Shown: positions 8,701 to 17,857 of the stretch, one piece after another | Numbering within the stretch: position 1 is the first letter of the stretch | Layout of the letters: the number at the start of each line of letters is the position of its first letter | Assembly: GCA_965602805.1 (NCBI GenBank) | Contig: CBFCZK010000003.1 | Coordinates: forward strand, 175,961 to 239,960 | DNA from: Thiomicrorhabdus sp965602805 | Lineage (GTDB): Bacteria; Pseudomonadota; Gammaproteobacteria; Thiomicrospirales; Thiomicrospiraceae | DNA length: 64,000 bases | Direction of reading: 5' to 3' | Made by a program: the position numbers and the translations under genes | The notes under the pieces: generated by a model | Seen by the model: the letters and a program-made list of their open reading frames with translations, nothing else | What the model was told of the DNA's origin: nothing | Database searches by the model: none

Positions 8701-11700
8701 CTACTTGCCTGTAGACACTACTTCACCCTCAAGGCTTTCAGCATGACCATTTGATGAATTTTTGATTGCTTTGTTAATGGCTTCGCCAGCATGTTCATAC
8801 AGTGACAACATGGCAGGAATCACCAGCAAAATCAGGAAGGTCGAGAAGATCAAACCAAAAGCAATTGCGGTCGCCATCGGAATCAAGAACTGTGCCTGTA
8901 GTGAGGTTTCAAACAATAAAGGAGTCAAACCGGCAACCGTCGTCAACGATGTCAAGAGTACCGCTCGAACACGCTGAACAGCCGCCTCTTCTAGAGCTTC
9001 ATTGACATTCAAACCAGACTCTCTGAGTCGCTTATAAAAACTCACCAAGATAATTGAGTCATTGACCACGATACCGGACAAGCCAAAGAAACCAAACAAC
9101 GACAGAATCGTCATATCCAGCCCCATCCACCAGTGCCCCATAATCGCGCCAATTAACCCGAATGGAATCGCCATCATCACCACCAGCGGCCAGCCATAAG
9201 AGCCAAACACCCAAGCCAGAACGATATAGATCATCGATAAACCAATCATTAAACCAATCTTCATATCCGCCATGGTTTCTGCCTGCCGTGCACTCTGGCC
9301 TTCAACCGAATAAACCAGACCGTACTTCGCTTCAAGTTCTGGCAAAGTACTTTGCATCAACTGCGCCAAAATCAGATTGCCATTGTTAACACTACTGTCC
9401 ACCTCTCCAATCACATTGACCGCAAGTTGACCGTCGACGTGTCGCATCACATCAAAACCACGCTGAGTCGACCAAGTGGCAACGGTACTCAAAGCAACAC
9501 GTCCACCTACCGGAGTAATGATTTGCATACGGTTAATCGTTGCCAAGGTATTCTGTTCCGCACGCGGGTACTGCACGCGCACTTCAATCTCATCCTCGGC
9601 ATCCGTGAAAATCTGTACCAATCGACCCGAAAACGCATCTGATAACTGACGCCCTAATGAAACGTACGTTAAACCGAGTGCCTTACCTTGCGGTGTCAAT
9701 TCATAAATCAACTGATCTCGCCCATAAGGTAGATCATCACGAATACCGCTCACCCCCGAGACTTGCGACAATACTTCCTGCAAATCTAAAGAGGCTTGCT
9801 TTAGAATCACCGGTTCAGCCCCGGATAAGCGGATATCCACATCACTGCCCGGCGGCCCATTTCTTGGTGATTCAATGGTCAACACATCTAAACCGGGTAC
9901 GATGCCGGCTTTTTCTTGCCAAACTCTAACAAACTCCGCATTACGCGTTTGTCGTTGATCTGGTTCAACCAACTCCACATTCACGCCACTAAAATTAGGC
10001 CCGACCTGACTACTGGTTTTGTTGTAGTTTACAGTCGCAATTTTAACCATACCCGGCTCAAGTTCTTGCTCTGTGTCGAGTAAAGCTTGATAGAGCTTTT
10101 CAACATAACGTGAAGAGACTTCAGAAGGTGTTCCTGCTACAAAACGGGCATCCGCTTGCAACTTAGTCGACTCTGGAGAAGGGAAAAAGACAAAACCTAA
10201 ACGCCCACCCGCAAGTAAACCAATCACAAAAATCATCATCGCCAAGGTTGTCGCCAAGGTAATCGCTCTGTTTTTCAAAACCCAGCGAATGACATGGCGA
10301 AACTGGTGGTGGCGTACATGATCAATACCATTATCCAAACGATAGCGAATCGAACCTGGTTCAGGGCGCTTTACCCCACTTAAGGCATGGCGTAAATGAC
10401 CCGGTAAAATCACGAAACTCTCAATCAATGAGGCGAAGATAACCGCAATAATGACCAATGGAATGGCAAATAGAATATTGCCCATCTCCCCGCCAATCAT
10501 CATTAAAGGCAAGAAAGCCGCGACGGTTGTCAATGAAGAGGCGGTGACAGGCCCAAGCATACGATGTGCGCCACCTTCGGCCGCTTGCAAAGCAGGCTCT
10601 CCGCGTTCGTGATGCGACAGCGCATCTTCACCGACCACAATGGCATCATCGACAATGATGCCCAATGCCATAATCAGGCCAAACATGCTAACCATATTGA
10701 TACTGCCACCCGCAAGATGCAGAATCATTAAGGTCGCAGCAAAGGAGACCGGAATACCGACCGCTACCCAAAAAGCCACTCGACCATTCATAAAGATATA
10801 CAAAATCAAGACGACCAGAATTAAGCCACCAATTCCGTTATTCACCAGCAACATGATTCGTTGATTCACCAACGACCAAGTCTCATCATAAACCTGGAGA
10901 CGCACACCCTGTGGCAACGCAGACTCCGTCTCAGCCAACCAATCCATTAATATCTTGGAAGAGACTAAGGTATCGCCACTCTCGGCACGCTGCAACTGCA
11001 TTTCGATAGCAGGGAAGCCATCCACGGTTAAATAAGCTGCATTCTTAATCGCTCGGCGTTCAATAACCCCCACATCCCCTAAAGAGATATTTTCGGAGTC
11101 CGAGACCACCAAAGGCATTTGATTAAACTCATGCTCGGTACGACTTTGCTGTAAAGCACGCAAATCGCGGACACTGTCATTATCCCCCACAGAACCCGCG
11201 GGATAATCACGACTCATATTCGAAACTTGATTACCCACAGTCTCTAATGAGAGATTGAATTGCTCCAGTTTTTGCTGGGACAGTTCCACCGCCATCTCTT
11301 CTGAAGGCAGCCCCGTAAAACTAATTTTATCAATCCCACGATTGAGCAAATCTCGTTCAAACTCACGGACCATCGGCCGCAACTCTTCCAAGCTCCCCTG
11401 CTCACTGACCAACAACACTCGAGCAATCGATTCATAACGAATAATCCGTTCAATCACCGGCTTTTCCGCATCCTGTGGCAAATTGCGTAATTCATTGATT
11501 CGCTGATTTATTTGATCAACCGCCTCAATCATATTTACCCCATCCTTAAACTTTAGGGTAATCACCGCAATGCCCAACGATGAGGTTGAAGTCATTTCAT
11601 CCAAACTGTCTAGGTTACGCAAGACTCGTTCAACGGGTTCAGTGATACTCCGCTCAACATCTTCACCATTCGCCCCCGGCCAAACCACACGAACCGAAGC

Positions 11701-11955
11701 ATAATCCAACTCAAAACTTGGAAAAAACTGTACATTGAGCTTCATCAGGGCAACAGCACCCGCCAACAACATAACAATCATCAATAAGTTTGGCGCCACT
11801 TTATGACGGGCGAACAGACCAATCATGCCGTGTGATTTAAAACTCCGCTCCTTGATTGCGAAATCCTGATCTTCCATTTGCACATCTTGATTTTCATCAC
11901 GTTTTACGGCTTCATTGCCTCCGGAGACAGAGCCGTTAGATTCAGAGATACTCAT
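8701..11955 (-). CDS. RND efflux transporter, inner-membrane permease
   Basis: A 1084-residue resistance-nodulation-division pump subunit that would use the proton gradient to expel a substrate through a tripartite complex. After a 45-residue hydrophilic N-terminus come TM1 (PNLLMIVMLLAGAVALM), a large periplasmic loop, a block of TM helices at about 370-550 with the proton-relay motif GIIVDDAIVVGEDAL, a second periplasmic loop and a C-terminal TM block including GFFGLSGIVVNDSII. The overall form is that of multidrug/AcrB-like permeases rather than SecDF. The substrate cannot be read from sequence. It overlaps the upstream adaptor gene by four bases (ATGA), so the two are translationally coupled. 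No outer-membrane partner is in the operon. Confidence 0.92.
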   Translation of the reverse strand: MSISESNGSVSGGNEAVKRDENQDVQMEDQDFAIKERSFKSHGMIGLFARHKVAPNLLMIVMLLAGAVALMKLNVQFFPSFELDYASVRVVWPGANGEDVERSITEPVERVLRNLDSLDEMTSTSSLGIAVITLKFKDGVNMIEAVDQINQRINELRNLPQDAEKPVIERIIRYESIARVLLVSEQGSLEELRPMVREFERDLLNRGIDKISFTGLPSEEMAVELSQQKLEQFNLSLETVGNQVSNMSRDYPAGSVGDNDSVRDLRALQQSRTEHEFNQMPLVVSDSENISLGDVGVIERRAIKNAAYLTVDGFPAIEMQLQRAESGDTLVSSKILMDWLAETESALPQGVRLQVYDETWSLVNQRIMLLVNNGIGGLILVVLILYIFMNGRVAFWVAVGIPVSFAATLMILHLAGGSINMVSMFGLIMALGIIVDDAIVVGEDALSHHERGEPALQAAEGGAHRMLGPVTASSLTTVAAFLPLMMIGGEMGNILFAIPLVIIAVIFASLIESFVILPGHLRHALSGVKRPEPGSIRYRLDNGIDHVRHHQFRHVIRWVLKNRAITLATTLAMMIFVIGLLAGGRLGFVFFPSPESTKLQADARFVAGTPSEVSSRYVEKLYQALLDTEQELEPGMVKIATVNYNKTSSQVGPNFSGVNVELVEPDQRQTRNAEFVRVWQEKAGIVPGLDVLTIESPRNGPPGSDVDIRLSGAEPVILKQASLDLQEVLSQVSGVSGIRDDLPYGRDQLIYELTPQGKALGLTYVSLGRQLSDAFSGRLVQIFTDAEDEIEVRVQYPRAEQNTLATINRMQIITPVGGRVALSTVATWSTQRGFDVMRHVDGQLAVNVIGEVDSSVNNGNLILAQLMQSTLPELEAKYGLVYSVEGQSARQAETMADMKIGLMIGLSMIYIVLAWVFGSYGWPLVVMMAIPFGLIGAIMGHWWMGLDMTILSLFGFFGLSGIVVNDSIILVSFYKRLRESGLNVNEALEEAAVQRVRAVLLTSLTTVAGLTPLLFETSLQAQFLIPMATAIAFGLIFSTFLILLVIPAMLSLYEHAGEAINKAIKNSSNGHAESLEGEVVSTGK

Positions 11956-13211
11956 TGAACACCCTCAGACACTTTTAAACCGGAGACAGCATTTGGCAGA
12001 TGCGTGATATTGATTTTAGTATTCTCGGCAAATTCGGGCAGAATTAACGCCCAAAGTTTATCGTCACGCAAAACATCGCCGACCACCTTAACCTGCTGCG
12101 ACAATAAACGACCTTCTTGAAGAATATAGACTTGGTTTTGACCATAAAGTGCACTGTAAGGAATCGCCACCACACCCTCAATCGGCACACCTTGCAGACT
12201 AACTTCCATCAAATCACCTGGTCGAGCACTGTTAAGCTCTGCCGACAGACTAAAGAAAGCATCAATACCACTGGTACTCGACTCTCCTGCTAATCTCGTT
12301 AACTGAAGCGGGATAAAATGCTCGCCTAAAGCACCATTACCTTGAGCATAAAACGCCTGTAAAGTGATATTCGAATCTAATGCTTGCTGTACCTTTGGCA
12401 AAACCATCGTTGGCAATTTTGCACGTAATTCCAAAGAGGACATACCATAAAAACTCAGCATAGTCGCTCCAGCATTGACACGCGAGCCCTCACTGACGGA
12501 CACTTGTGCAATTCGTGCATCATAGGGTGCAACCAATTGGCCGCGTTGTTTATTTAACGTCGCTTGCTGCAAAGCCGCTTTCGCTTTCGCAAGGCGCGCT
12601 TTATTCTGTGTCGCTTTCAACTGATTCTCTTCAACCGCTAACTGCGCACCCACTACAACATACTCTTGTTTAACCAAGGCTTCTCTGACGGTATCTAAAT
12701 CTGCTTGTGAAGCTAAATCCTTTACAATCAGCTGTTGCGTACGTTCAACCTTGACTCGCTTGAGCTCCAAGACCTTTTGTTCGTGCAATAAGCGTTGCTG
12801 ATTGGCTTTATAAGCCAATTTTTGCAAACGTACCTGAGCAGCCGTATCGGCCACATCTGCCTTAGCTTGTTGCAAAGGAACCTCTAAATCTGAGACACTC
12901 ATATTGACCAGTGCATCACCTTTTTTAACCGACAGGCCTTCCTTAACCCAGACTTTCTCAATCACACCCGAAATAGGCGCGGCCGCATTGACCATTGAAA
13001 ACGATTCAACTTTGCCATACAAGGTTTGCACGGGCGACAAACTCTCAAACAGTGCAGGCATTGTCTCCACCATCCATATCTTTTCTTTAACCTGAACGGG
13101 AGGCTGCTCTGGTTTACTGCTTTTTAAGAACACAAAAATGACAATCGCAACTACAACAATCATGACTGGAATGAGCACGCTTCTAGAGCGCGCTTTAATC
13201 GCTGAAAACAT
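11952..13211 (-). CDS. RND efflux periplasmic adaptor (membrane fusion protein)
   Basis: A 419-residue adaptor with a single N-terminal TM anchor (about residues 12-30), a lipoyl-like half motif around APISGVIEKVWVKEGLSVKKGD (about 75-95), a long coiled-coil hairpin of about 120 residues rich in Gln, Lys and Ala, the second lipoyl half at about 210-225 (LVAPYDARIAQV) and beta-barrel segments. It would bridge the permease encoded next to it and an outer-membrane channel encoded elsewhere. AAGGG precedes the ATG. The promoter is not clear in the 273-base upstream gap, which it shares with the divergent haem-protein gene. Confidence 0.9.
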   Translation of the reverse strand: MFSAIKARSRSVLIPVMIVVVAIVIFVFLKSSKPEQPPVQVKEKIWMVETMPALFESLSPVQTLYGKVESFSMVNAAAPISGVIEKVWVKEGLSVKKGDALVNMSVSDLEVPLQQAKADVADTAAQVRLQKLAYKANQQRLLHEQKVLELKRVKVERTQQLIVKDLASQADLDTVREALVKQEYVVVGAQLAVEENQLKATQNKARLAKAKAALQQATLNKQRGQLVAPYDARIAQVSVSEGSRVNAGATMLSFYGMSSLELRAKLPTMVLPKVQQALDSNITLQAFYAQGNGALGEHFIPLQLTRLAGESSTSGIDAFFSLSAELNSARPGDLMEVSLQGVPIEGVVAIPYSALYGQNQVYILQEGRLLSQQVKVVGDVLRDDKLWALILPEFAENTKINITHLPNAVSGLKVSEGVQ

Positions 13212-13410
13212 TTTTAATTACCCTTTTAAACATCTGAACATATAAACATGCGTGCAAATTATTTGCCATCACTTTGAAAATAGGAGCTAACCAACACCAC
13301 CACTTTAAATCATTTGATAGGCCCATACAAGAATGGCACCTTACCACCGAAAAACCAAACAATAAATAGAACTAGCGCTTAGTCATAAATAAAACCACTA
13401 TAGCCATAAC

Positions 13411-13438
13411 TTGTATTTATACCCATTATAACTATAAT
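13411..13438 (+). promoter_or_regulatory. Promoter of the DUF3365 haem protein gene
   Basis: TTGTAT and TATAAT are separated by 16 bases and lie 46 bases before the start codon at 13485. Confidence 0.6.
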
Positions 13439-13484
13439 CGATGATATTACTTATTTAACCCTTTAAAAAACTAGGAAACAGACC

Positions 13485-14048
13485 ATGAAAACACCGATGA
13501 CTGCACTTGCACTAAGCGCACTAGTTGCTCTACCTGCACACGCGAGCATTCAACCAACAAATGATGAAGCACGCTCGATTGCTAAGCAATTTGGTGGTGA
13601 ATTAAAGCCTGCTTTACAAAACAGTATGAAAAATGGCGGCGGCCCTGTACCATCGATTTCTTTCTGCCACACTAAAGCGCCACAGATTGCACATGACTTA
13701 GCTCAAAAAACGGGTTGGAAAATTAACCGTGTTAGCTTGAAGCCTCGTGGCGCAACGGCAACAGCGGATAGCTGGGAAACGGCTGTACTTGAAAAGTTTA
13801 ATGCGCAATTGGCAGTGGGCACACCTGTTAAAGGCATGGAGTTTTCTGAAATAGTAACTGAAAACGGCGTTAAAGAATTTCGTTATATGAAAGCCGTTGT
13901 GACGGGTGATGTCTGTTTAAAATGTCACGGCAGTGATATTGCAGCACCGATTACAGGCGCAATCCACAAACTTTATCCGAATGATAAAGCAACCGGTTAT
14001 GCAAAAGGTGAAATTCGTGGAGCCTTTAGCTTCTCTAAAGCACTTTAA
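13485..14048 (+). CDS. DUF3365 (Tll0287-like) c-type haem-binding periplasmic protein
   Basis: A 187-residue exported protein. The signal peptide is residues 1-20 (cleavage after PAHA). The mature part fits the DUF3365/Tll0287-like family: a helical sensor-like fold with one covalent haem. The motif CLKCH (about residues 144-148) is the single CXXCH, and a Cys-His pair (SFCHTKAP) occurs earlier. AGGAAA precedes the ATG. Such proteins are proposed redox or gas sensors or electron carriers, but the specific role is unknown. Neighbours (RND pump, cca) give no functional clue. Monocistronic, ending at a strong hairpin. Confidence 0.82.
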   Translation: MKTPMTALALSALVALPAHASIQPTNDEARSIAKQFGGELKPALQNSMKNGGGPVPSISFCHTKAPQIAHDLAQKTGWKINRVSLKPRGATATADSWETAVLEKFNAQLAVGTPVKGMEFSEIVTENGVKEFRYMKAVVTGDVCLKCHGSDIAAPITGAIHKLYPNDKATGYAKGEIRGAFSFSKAL

Positions 14049-14065
14049 GGTATAAAAACCCTTCA

Positions 14066-14116
14066 TTGAAAGTGACCACACCCCGCAAGGGGGTATAAAG
14101 GCCTGGTCACTTTCAA
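14066..14116. terminator. Nested bidirectional hairpin between the haem protein and cca
   Basis: TTGAAAGTGACCA (14066-14078) and TGGTCACTTTCAA (14104-14116) are perfect 13-base inverted arms. Inside them CCCC-GCAA-GGGG forms a second hairpin. The element lies between convergent genes and the right arm includes GGCCTGGT, a half of the dispersed palindrome. It could end transcription from both sides. Confidence 0.65.
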
Positions 14117-14126
14117 TTCCGACAAT

Positions 14127-15386
14127 TTAATACGTCTTAATAAACTCCGCAATCAATCTCACTCTTTCTTGATCTATCGCCCCTGCGATTTCAGCCCCTT
14201 GAAAACCTTGTTGAATAATATTTTGGTTATCAACTCGATTCGCAGCTTCTAATACTTGCATCCAAAACTCCGCTTGCGGATAGTCAACCGACTCAAAACC
14301 CAAACGTCCTTGAGCATCCGCTTTACAGGCGAGTAAAACCTTTTCAAACCCTGCAGAATCTTTTAAAGCCCCGCAGCCTTTAAGTACCTTTAAATAAGTC
14401 ACTGGTTTTAAATAAGGCAACACACAGCCCGACTCTACTGCGTTTAACCCTTGGTGAATCAAACCATGCCATTCTGCTACTCTCTGTGCCTGTTGCTGCC
14501 ATTTTTTAGGCACACGATAACGCTCACAGAACTCAGCCACAATCGGTACACCTGCAGCATCATGACCATGATGTTTAGGCCACAGTTCCTCTGGCGTAAT
14601 GGCTTTCCCTAAATCATGCAGCAAAGCCGCAAAGCGAACCATTGGATCATTTGATAGTCTTGCAGCCGCATCCAATACCATCATAGTATGAATCCATACG
14701 TCACCTTCTGGATGATATTTTTTAGGCTGAGTAACGTTATGTAATGAAAACAGTTCAGGGAATAAGACATCCACCGCCCCCACACGGTCCAACACTTCAA
14801 AAAATAGACTCGGAATATCGGTATTTAAAGCTTTAACGACTTCTTGCCATACGCGTTCGGGCGTTAAATCAGACAGCTCACCACGGGAGACCATCAAAGC
14901 CATCAAGGCTTGTGTATCAGACGCTAACGTAAAACCAAAAGGCGCTAACTTAGCCGCAAAACGTGCCACTCGTAAAACCCGCAAAGGATCTTCTGCAAAC
15001 GCTTCTGAGACATGGCGTAGAATTTTATTCTGTAAATCTTGCTGCCCCCCATAAGGATCAAGAACCTCACCAGACGGTGATTGCGCCATGGCATTAATGG
15101 TTAAATCACGGCGAATCAGGTCTTCTTCTAGGGTGACGCTTGGATCGGCAAACACCTCAAAGCCATGATAGCCAACACCAGCCTTACGCTCGGTTCTGGC
15201 CAAGGCATACTCTTCCTTAGTCTTTGGATGCAAGAAAACCGGAAAGTCTTTGCCCACCTGCTGAAAACCATCGGCTAACATCTCCTCGGCGGTCGCGCCG
15301 ACCACAACCCAGTCGCGATCATAAACCTCGAGGTCGAGTAAGCCGTCTCTAACCGCACCCCCCACTAAATAGACCTCTAAACTCAC
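14127..15386 (-). CDS. cca: CCA-adding tRNA nucleotidyltransferase
   Basis: A 419-residue enzyme that builds or repairs the CCA 3' end of tRNAs. The nucleotidyltransferase head has YLVGGAVRD at the very start and the metal DxD in YDRDWVVVG. RRDLTINAMA follows at about 110. The C-terminal half carries an HD phosphohydrolase motif (FAALLHDLGKA), as in the E. coli enzyme. I choose GTG at 15386, with GAGG eight bases upstream, because it puts YLVGG at the family position. The upstream in-frame ATG lies inside the terminator of the neighbouring gene. An NDUFA9-like gene lies upstream on the same strand. Confidence 0.93.
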   Translation of the reverse strand: MSLEVYLVGGAVRDGLLDLEVYDRDWVVVGATAEEMLADGFQQVGKDFPVFLHPKTKEEYALARTERKAGVGYHGFEVFADPSVTLEEDLIRRDLTINAMAQSPSGEVLDPYGGQQDLQNKILRHVSEAFAEDPLRVLRVARFAAKLAPFGFTLASDTQALMALMVSRGELSDLTPERVWQEVVKALNTDIPSLFFEVLDRVGAVDVLFPELFSLHNVTQPKKYHPEGDVWIHTMMVLDAAARLSNDPMVRFAALLHDLGKAITPEELWPKHHGHDAAGVPIVAEFCERYRVPKKWQQQAQRVAEWHGLIHQGLNAVESGCVLPYLKPVTYLKVLKGCGALKDSAGFEKVLLACKADAQGRLGFESVDYPQAEFWMQVLEAANRVDNQNIIQQGFQGAEIAGAIDQERVRLIAEFIKTY

Positions 15387-15436
15387 GACACGCCCCTCTT
15401 GTTTGTTTTTGTTGTTTTTACACTTAACCAATAAAA

Positions 15437-15459
15437 AAGCCGTCAATAAAGACGGCTTT
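15437..15459 (-). terminator. Terminator of the NDUFA9-like gene
   Basis: AAAGCCGTC, a six-base loop and GACGGCTTT, followed on the minus strand by further T. It lies 47 bases past the stop codon at 15506. Confidence 0.85.
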
Positions 15460-15505
15460 CTTTCAGGTGACTAAACCGTCACATCCATTTAAAGACGTTT
15501 TTAGT

Positions 15506-16477
15506 CTACACCAATTCACGAGGGTTACGTCCCGCTTCTTTGCGGTAAAAGTTATAACGTTCACGAATATGATGCGGCGCAGCATAGGTTGCGATAACCC
15601 ATTCCAATCCACTCGGCATAAAACTAAAAGTTGATGAAAAATCGCTATCAGAAAGCATATCGTCTTTCAGCATCAATAACTGTGATGATGATACAGAAGC
15701 CACCGGTGAAAATGCGCCAAACTTGGCCATAATAGTGGCATTCAGACGACACATTGGAAAAACAATCGCTTCTTTTTGCATGATTTCGGTGACTAATTCA
15801 CCCAACTCTTTTAACGTCATGCGCTCTTCGCCAACCACTTCGATTTTTTGATCAAATGTCTCTGCCTTACGAATTGAACCCACAAATGCTAATGCAAAAT
15901 CTTTAACCCAAACTGGCTGAACGACGGTATTGGAGTTGGCGACCATCAATAGCGACATACGTTGCAACTGCTTGACAAAACGTGCTGTTGTATCGTCATT
16001 TTCGCCAATCAATAGACTTGGTTTAAAGATCGTAACATCCGCACTGGCAACACCATGCATTAAGTTATCCACTTCTGCCAATACACTAAACCAGTCACTG
16101 CTCGGGCGATCAGAAGACGCGCCAATTTGCGATAAACTCAAAACGCGCTTAACGCCCGCAGTTTCTGCTGCCGACTTTATCTTCTGGTTAACATGAACCA
16201 ACTCTGACTGCTCAACCAACTCATTGCCTGTTGAACGATCTGTCGTCAAGTTCACCACAATATCAGCGCCATCAAGTGCCGCTTGTAGCTGTTCAGTATC
16301 ATCATAAGATGTTAAAGCCTTTACAACCGTATTAGAGTATAGGGCATAATCACGATATCGCTCAGGTCTACGGACTAAAAGAGTCACCTCATAACCTGCT
16401 TTAGACAGTTCATTGACCACTTCTCTGCCAACAAATCCCGTTCCACCAAAGACGCTTACTTTGTTTCCTAATATCAC
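15506..16477 (-). CDS. NDUFA9-like NAD(P)-binding Rossmann protein
   Basis: A 323-residue atypical short-chain dehydrogenase. The nucleotide-binding motif VSVFGGTGFVGREVV starts within ten residues of the chosen start, followed by LLVRRPERY and a TDRS/SQIGASSDR central region. This fits the complex I NDUFA9/YwnB-type subfamily, whose bacterial members are poorly characterised. The start is uncertain. No ATG lies close to the Rossmann motif, so I use GTG at 16477. A much longer in-frame reading from 16630 would add 51 residues of non-homologous sequence over the upstream region. It ends at a clear terminator and is divergent from ycgL. Confidence 0.75.
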   Translation of the reverse strand: MILGNKVSVFGGTGFVGREVVNELSKAGYEVTLLVRRPERYRDYALYSNTVVKALTSYDDTEQLQAALDGADIVVNLTTDRSTGNELVEQSELVHVNQKIKSAAETAGVKRVLSLSQIGASSDRPSSDWFSVLAEVDNLMHGVASADVTIFKPSLLIGENDDTTARFVKQLQRMSLLMVANSNTVVQPVWVKDFALAFVGSIRKAETFDQKIEVVGEERMTLKELGELVTEIMQKEAIVFPMCRLNATIMAKFGAFSPVASVSSSQLLMLKDDMLSDSDFSSTFSFMPSGLEWVIATYAAPHHIRERYNFYRKEAGRNPRELV

Positions 16478-16672
16478 GCTAAAATCCAGTAATTTGATTT
16501 GAATCTGAAAAGAATAAGGAAATACTGATGATGGGTCAAGTTTTTCAGCATCAAATATTCCTTTAAGGTTTAGAAAATGTTCACTTAATGTGCATTTTAT
16601 GGACCGCTTGATTTTGGTACAATAGCGCAAATTTCAGAATGATCAAGTACCAGACAAAAGGAACAGCAGTTT

Positions 16673-16969
16673 ATGAACATGATAATGATCTCGGCTTACA
16701 AAAGCCCAAAGAAACAAGAACTTTTCCTTTTCGTACCGAAAGAAGCCGCGTTAGAAGAGTTGCCAGATGAACTATTAGTGATGTTCGGTGAACCGAGCCA
16801 CGTCATTGATTTTGAATTGACGCCAGACAGAAAAATGGCGCGTGGCGATGCGGCAACCGTCTATGAAGCGATGACGACGAAAGGCTACTACATGCAAATG
16901 CCACCCGCAGAATTTGAAAAAATGGGCAATATGACACCACCACCAGAACGCCTTGATAACATTTTCTAA
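16673..16969 (+). CDS. ycgL: YcgL-domain protein
   Basis: A 98-residue small cytosolic protein of the YcgL family, recognisable by the N-terminal strand ISAYKSPKKQELFLFV, the E-LP-ELL-MFG segment and the C-terminal GYYMQMPP motif. The family is conserved in gammaproteobacteria and has no well-defined function. Several ATG codons cluster at the start. 16673 has AAGGAA about ten bases upstream. It is followed by the superoxide dismutase gene under its own promoter, and preceded by the divergent NDUFA9-like gene. Confidence 0.85.
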   Translation: MNMIMISAYKSPKKQELFLFVPKEAALEELPDELLVMFGEPSHVIDFELTPDRKMARGDAATVYEAMTTKGYYMQMPPAEFEKMGNMTPPPERLDNIF

Positions 16970-17033
16970 ACAACAGCTTTAAAAGGTTAAAGACGTTTAA
17001 CAACCTTTAATAACCAAACAGTTTACTCAGGTA

Positions 17034-17061
17034 TTTACAATTTCAGCTTTGTAGATACAAT
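17034..17061 (+). promoter_or_regulatory. Promoter of the superoxide dismutase gene
   Basis: TTTACA and TACAAT separated by 16 bases, with the -10 about 42 bases before the start codon. Confidence 0.6.
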
Positions 17062-17103
17062 AGAAAAGTTAATCTCATTTACCCATTTTAAAAGGAAACC
17101 ACC

Positions 17104-17712
17104 ATGGCTTTTACTCTTCCAGCTCTCCCTTATGACTACGACGCTTTAGAAGTTTCTATCGATGCACGTACCATGGAAATCCACCATACGAAACACCACA
17201 ACACCTATATCACTAACCTGAACAATGCGGTTGCAGACACAGAATTAGCAGACCAGTCTTTAGAAGATATGATGGCTAAGGCAGGTACTTTACCGCCTGC
17301 AGTACGTAACAACGGTGGCGGACATTGGAACCATTCTTTCTTTTGGGATGTGATGACGGGCGACAGCATGGGCGCGCCAACAGGTGCCTTAGCAGATGAC
17401 ATCACTGCCACTTTCGGTAGTTTTGAAGATATGAAAGCTAAGTTCAATACCGCTGGTGCAACTCAGTTCGGCTCTGGTTGGGCTTGGTTAACGGTTTCTG
17501 CTGATGGTAAGTTAGAAATCTCTTCTACTCCTAACCAAGACAACCCTTTAATGGATTGCGCTAAGGTTCAAGGAACGCCGGTTCTAGGTTTAGATGTTTG
17601 GGAACATGCCTACTATCTTCGTTACCAGAACCTACGCCCAGCTTACATGCAAGCTTGGTGGGACGTGGTTAACTGGAATAAAGTTTCTGAGCTTTATACC
17701 GCCGCTAAATAG
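17104..17712 (+). CDS. sodA: Superoxide dismutase, Mn/Fe family (Mn-type signature)
   Basis: A 202-residue superoxide dismutase converting superoxide to oxygen and hydrogen peroxide. Metal ligands are His27, His77 (GGGHWNHSFFW), Asp164 and His168 (LDVWEHAYY). The metal-discriminating region reads NNGGGH and TPNQD (Gln145). This is the pattern of manganese or cambialistic enzymes, not the Ala-Gln/Asn-Ala-Gly pattern of E. coli SodB. There is no signal peptide, so it is cytosolic. AAGGAAA precedes the ATG. It has its own promoter and ends in a hairpin plus a strong terminator, so it is a single-gene unit. Confidence 0.93.
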   Translation: MAFTLPALPYDYDALEVSIDARTMEIHHTKHHNTYITNLNNAVADTELADQSLEDMMAKAGTLPPAVRNNGGGHWNHSFFWDVMTGDSMGAPTGALADDITATFGSFEDMKAKFNTAGATQFGSGWAWLTVSADGKLEISSTPNQDNPLMDCAKVQGTPVLGLDVWEHAYYLRYQNLRPAYMQAWWDVVNWNKVSELYTAAK

Positions 17713-17724
17713 ATTAGATAAAAT

Positions 17725-17786
17725 CTCAAGTCAGACACTTGAGGTTTACTGATACAAAAAAGCCCAGATTTATTCTGGGCTTTTTT
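17725..17786. terminator. Tandem hairpin and bidirectional terminator after sodA
   Basis: A first hairpin CTCAAGT/ACTTGAG (17725-17743) is followed by AGCCCAGA, a five-base loop, TCTGGGCT (17761-17781). The second is flanked by A and T runs that serve both strands between convergent genes. Confidence 0.88.
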
Positions 17787-17857
17787 GTGCCTTGGCACTT
17801 TAAGTACTTAAGATTTAAAACGCATCCAAGTAAACAAACAGTTCATTAAAGCAAGCT

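Noticed and set aside
15387..15446. Upstream in-frame ATG start for cca
   Set aside because: It lies in the terminator hairpin of the preceding gene and adds a Lys/Asn-rich stretch before the conserved YLVGGAVRD. The GTG at 15386 has a good ribosome binding site.
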